This document shows, one piece after another, positions 62,919 through 64,000 of a stretch of 64,000 bases of DNA. Both the position numbers and the translations under genes were made by a program. Below the pieces are notes generated by a model. It did no database searches. It worked only from the letters and a program-made list of their open reading frames with translations, and was not told the origin of the DNA. How positions within the stretch are numbered: the first letter of the stretch is position 1; each line of letters begins with the position of its first letter. Origin of the DNA: Odontocerum albicorne (Eukaryota > Arthropoda > Insecta > Trichoptera > Odontoceridae); assembly GCA_949825065.1 (NCBI GenBank), contig OX463848.1, forward strand, positions 33,323,491 to 33,387,490. Direction: 5' to 3'.

Positions 62919-63459
62919 AAGGGTCTTTCAAATTGAGCGGTTTTTTTAATTCTTAGATAAACACACAGATGGCGTCGCGAACTTGCCTGGGTCTTGTGAC
63001 ATTTGAGAAGTGTAATGTATGACATTTATAAAAATGGAGTCGTATACAATACAACAAAGCGTTCAAATTGTTGAATTATTTTATGTATTGTAATCTCCGG
63101 AAACGGTGATGTCAATTGGCCACCAAGATCATGTGATCTGACACCGTTAGATTATTTTCTCTGGGGTTACGTGAAAAGCCAGATCTATAAGAATGACCCC
63201 CGATCAATTCCCGAGCTGAAGGACGAAATTATTCGCGTTATTGGTGAGTTAGAACCGGAATTATGCCAAAATGTCATCGAAAATGTTGACAAAAGAGTGG
63301 ATATCTGTGGAGCTGCAAGAGGTGGACATTTGGCGAATATTGTTTTTTGTGTTTAAATGTCATACATTATACTCCAATGACCAAAAAAAGTTTTTTGAAT
63401 CAGTGCAAATTATGTGTTTTATTCAAGAATTAAAAAACCGCTCAATTTGAAAAACCCTT
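62919..63459 (+). mobile_element. Tc1/mariner-like deletion derivative
   Basis: TA at 62917-62918 and 63460-63461. Inverted ends of about 35 bp: AAGGGTCTTTCAAATTGAGC and AAGGGTTTTTCAAATTGAGC, both continuing GGTTTTTT(T)AATTCTT. 541 bp, holding only the first 19 and about the last 85 codons of a transposase. Confidence 0.87.
63034..63356 (+). pseudogene. Tc1/mariner-like transposase, N- and C-terminal pieces
   Basis: N-terminus MESYTIQQSVQIVELFYVL and a stop (63034-63093). The next frame has SGNGDVNWPPRSCDLTPLDY then FLWGYVKSQIYKNDPRSIPE, ELEPELCQNVIENVDKRVDI and GAARGGHLANIVF, ending at 63356. This is the C-terminal part of the widespread insect transposase with W-P-P-R-S-C-D-L-T-P-L-D-x-F-L-W-G and R-G-G-H-L. 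The third catalytic residue region is kept; the first two are deleted. The deletion joined the pieces out of frame. Confidence 0.85.
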
Positions 63460-63474
63460 TATATAGTATGTCTC

Positions 63475-63650
63475 AAATTAATGGAAGCGAGAAAGAGATA
63501 GACATAAATGGTTGGATGGAGAAATCCTAATTGAGGAAAAGTGTATGGAATATGTGAGAGCTGTGCCCAGGGATAGAAAAGTGTGGAAATATGTTATCTC
63601 TGTCTACTCCAAAAGGGACGTAGCGTGATGGTAAGTACGAGTATATTTCA
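63475..63650 (+). pseudogene. LINE-A-like 3' end
   Basis: A frame reads CMEYVRAVPRDRKVWKYVIS then VYSKRDVA and a stop, parallel to C-M-D-V-E-x-x-x-x-V-C-R-D-R-x-x-W-x-x-V-L-S-A-Y-P-x-R-x-M-A. It follows 'gagaaagagatagacataaa' and 'tggttggatgg'. Confidence 0.6.
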
Positions 63651-64000
63651 ATTTGATAAGTCTAAAACCGGCTTCCAGCAGGAATTGGAAGAACTATGCA
63701 CATGTTAAAATGGGGAAGGTTGTGTGATGGATCGACTCCTCTGGGTCTGTGGTAAGAAGCAGTCCATGCGAGACTTGCTGTAGTCCCCAAGAAGCCCGAT
63801 TTCTTGCACTGAAGAGGACTTGATTTGTGGAACACTCATAGATCTCCAAGTATGACATCATTCTGGTTGGAAGTAGTGTAATCCGTTGACATTATAAGAA
63901 GAATTTAGCGAGTGCGATAAGTACATATAGACTGAGTGTTGGTTGAGTCTGAGGTTATGCGAAATAGAGGAAGTGACACGCAACACGCAACACTCCCTAT
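63651..64000. other. No gene seen
   Basis: Moderate GC; no frame or repeat recognised. Confidence 0.35.

Overview
The window is eukaryotic nuclear DNA, most likely from an insect. By eye it is about two-thirds A+T. It carries a piggyBac-type element, several mariner/Tc1-type elements, hAT-type relics, a very abundant tRNA-derived SINE and many 5'-truncated non-LTR retrotransposon (LINE) tails. I see no recognisable single-copy host gene, no rRNA or true tRNA gene, and no bacterial or organellar signature. The mobile elements fit Lepidoptera or another holometabolous order, but I cannot fix the species. Family labels used here (SINE-T, SINE-2, LINE-A to LINE-E) are my own working names.

The two best-supported genes are both transposases. 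The first is a complete piggyBac-like element at 317-2528 with an open 582-residue DDD transposase, TTAA on both sides and matching inverted termini. The second is a complete mariner at 38585-39821 with an open 348-residue D34D transposase and 24 identical terminal bases at each end. All other protein-coding signal is relic: a shortened mariner with one frameshift (26883-28024), a mariner with two internal deletions (13160-13904), a mariner N-terminal fragment (44936-45153), a Tc1/mariner-like deletion derivative (62919-63459), a hAT relic (61125-61801) and about 30 LINE 3' ends.

Layout. 0-4 kb: piggyBac element, then a SINE-T whose head has become a 59-bp x5 tandem array. 4-16 kb: hAT-like and other MITEs, SINE-T copies, LINE tails, the deleted mariner. 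16-26 kb: a probable TTAA element, LINE relics, A-tailed repeats. 26-36 kb: truncated mariner, a palindromic repeat with a hammerhead-like core, SINE-2, a 217-bp TTAA MITE, and two TTAA elements each sitting inside a SINE-T. 36-46 kb: LINE relics, a GC-rich island, the intact mariner, a hAT-like composite with a 188-bp duplication, a second palindromic element, a 259-bp palindrome. 46-57 kb: medium-length tandem repeats, LINE-A copies, two opposed LINE relics, a 31-bp perfect hairpin. 57-64 kb: a 215-bp-arm inverted repeat that appears to have flipped part of a LINE, a hAT relic nested in a SINE with an exact 8-bp duplication, an in-frame 63-bp minisatellite inside a LINE relic, and a Tc1-like deletion derivative.

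Themes. Elements are heavily nested, and several insertions can be read as filled sites inside repeats of known sequence. Five elements with TTAA-type ends each carry short strong palindromes close inside a terminus. A palindromic repeat family (three copies) carries a CTGANGA...GAAAC core like a hammerhead ribozyme, and a Penelope-like terminal signature occurs separately at 56.3 kb. Fold-back inverted duplications recur at SINE tails. Coordinates of repeats without a clear boundary are approximate to about 10 bp.
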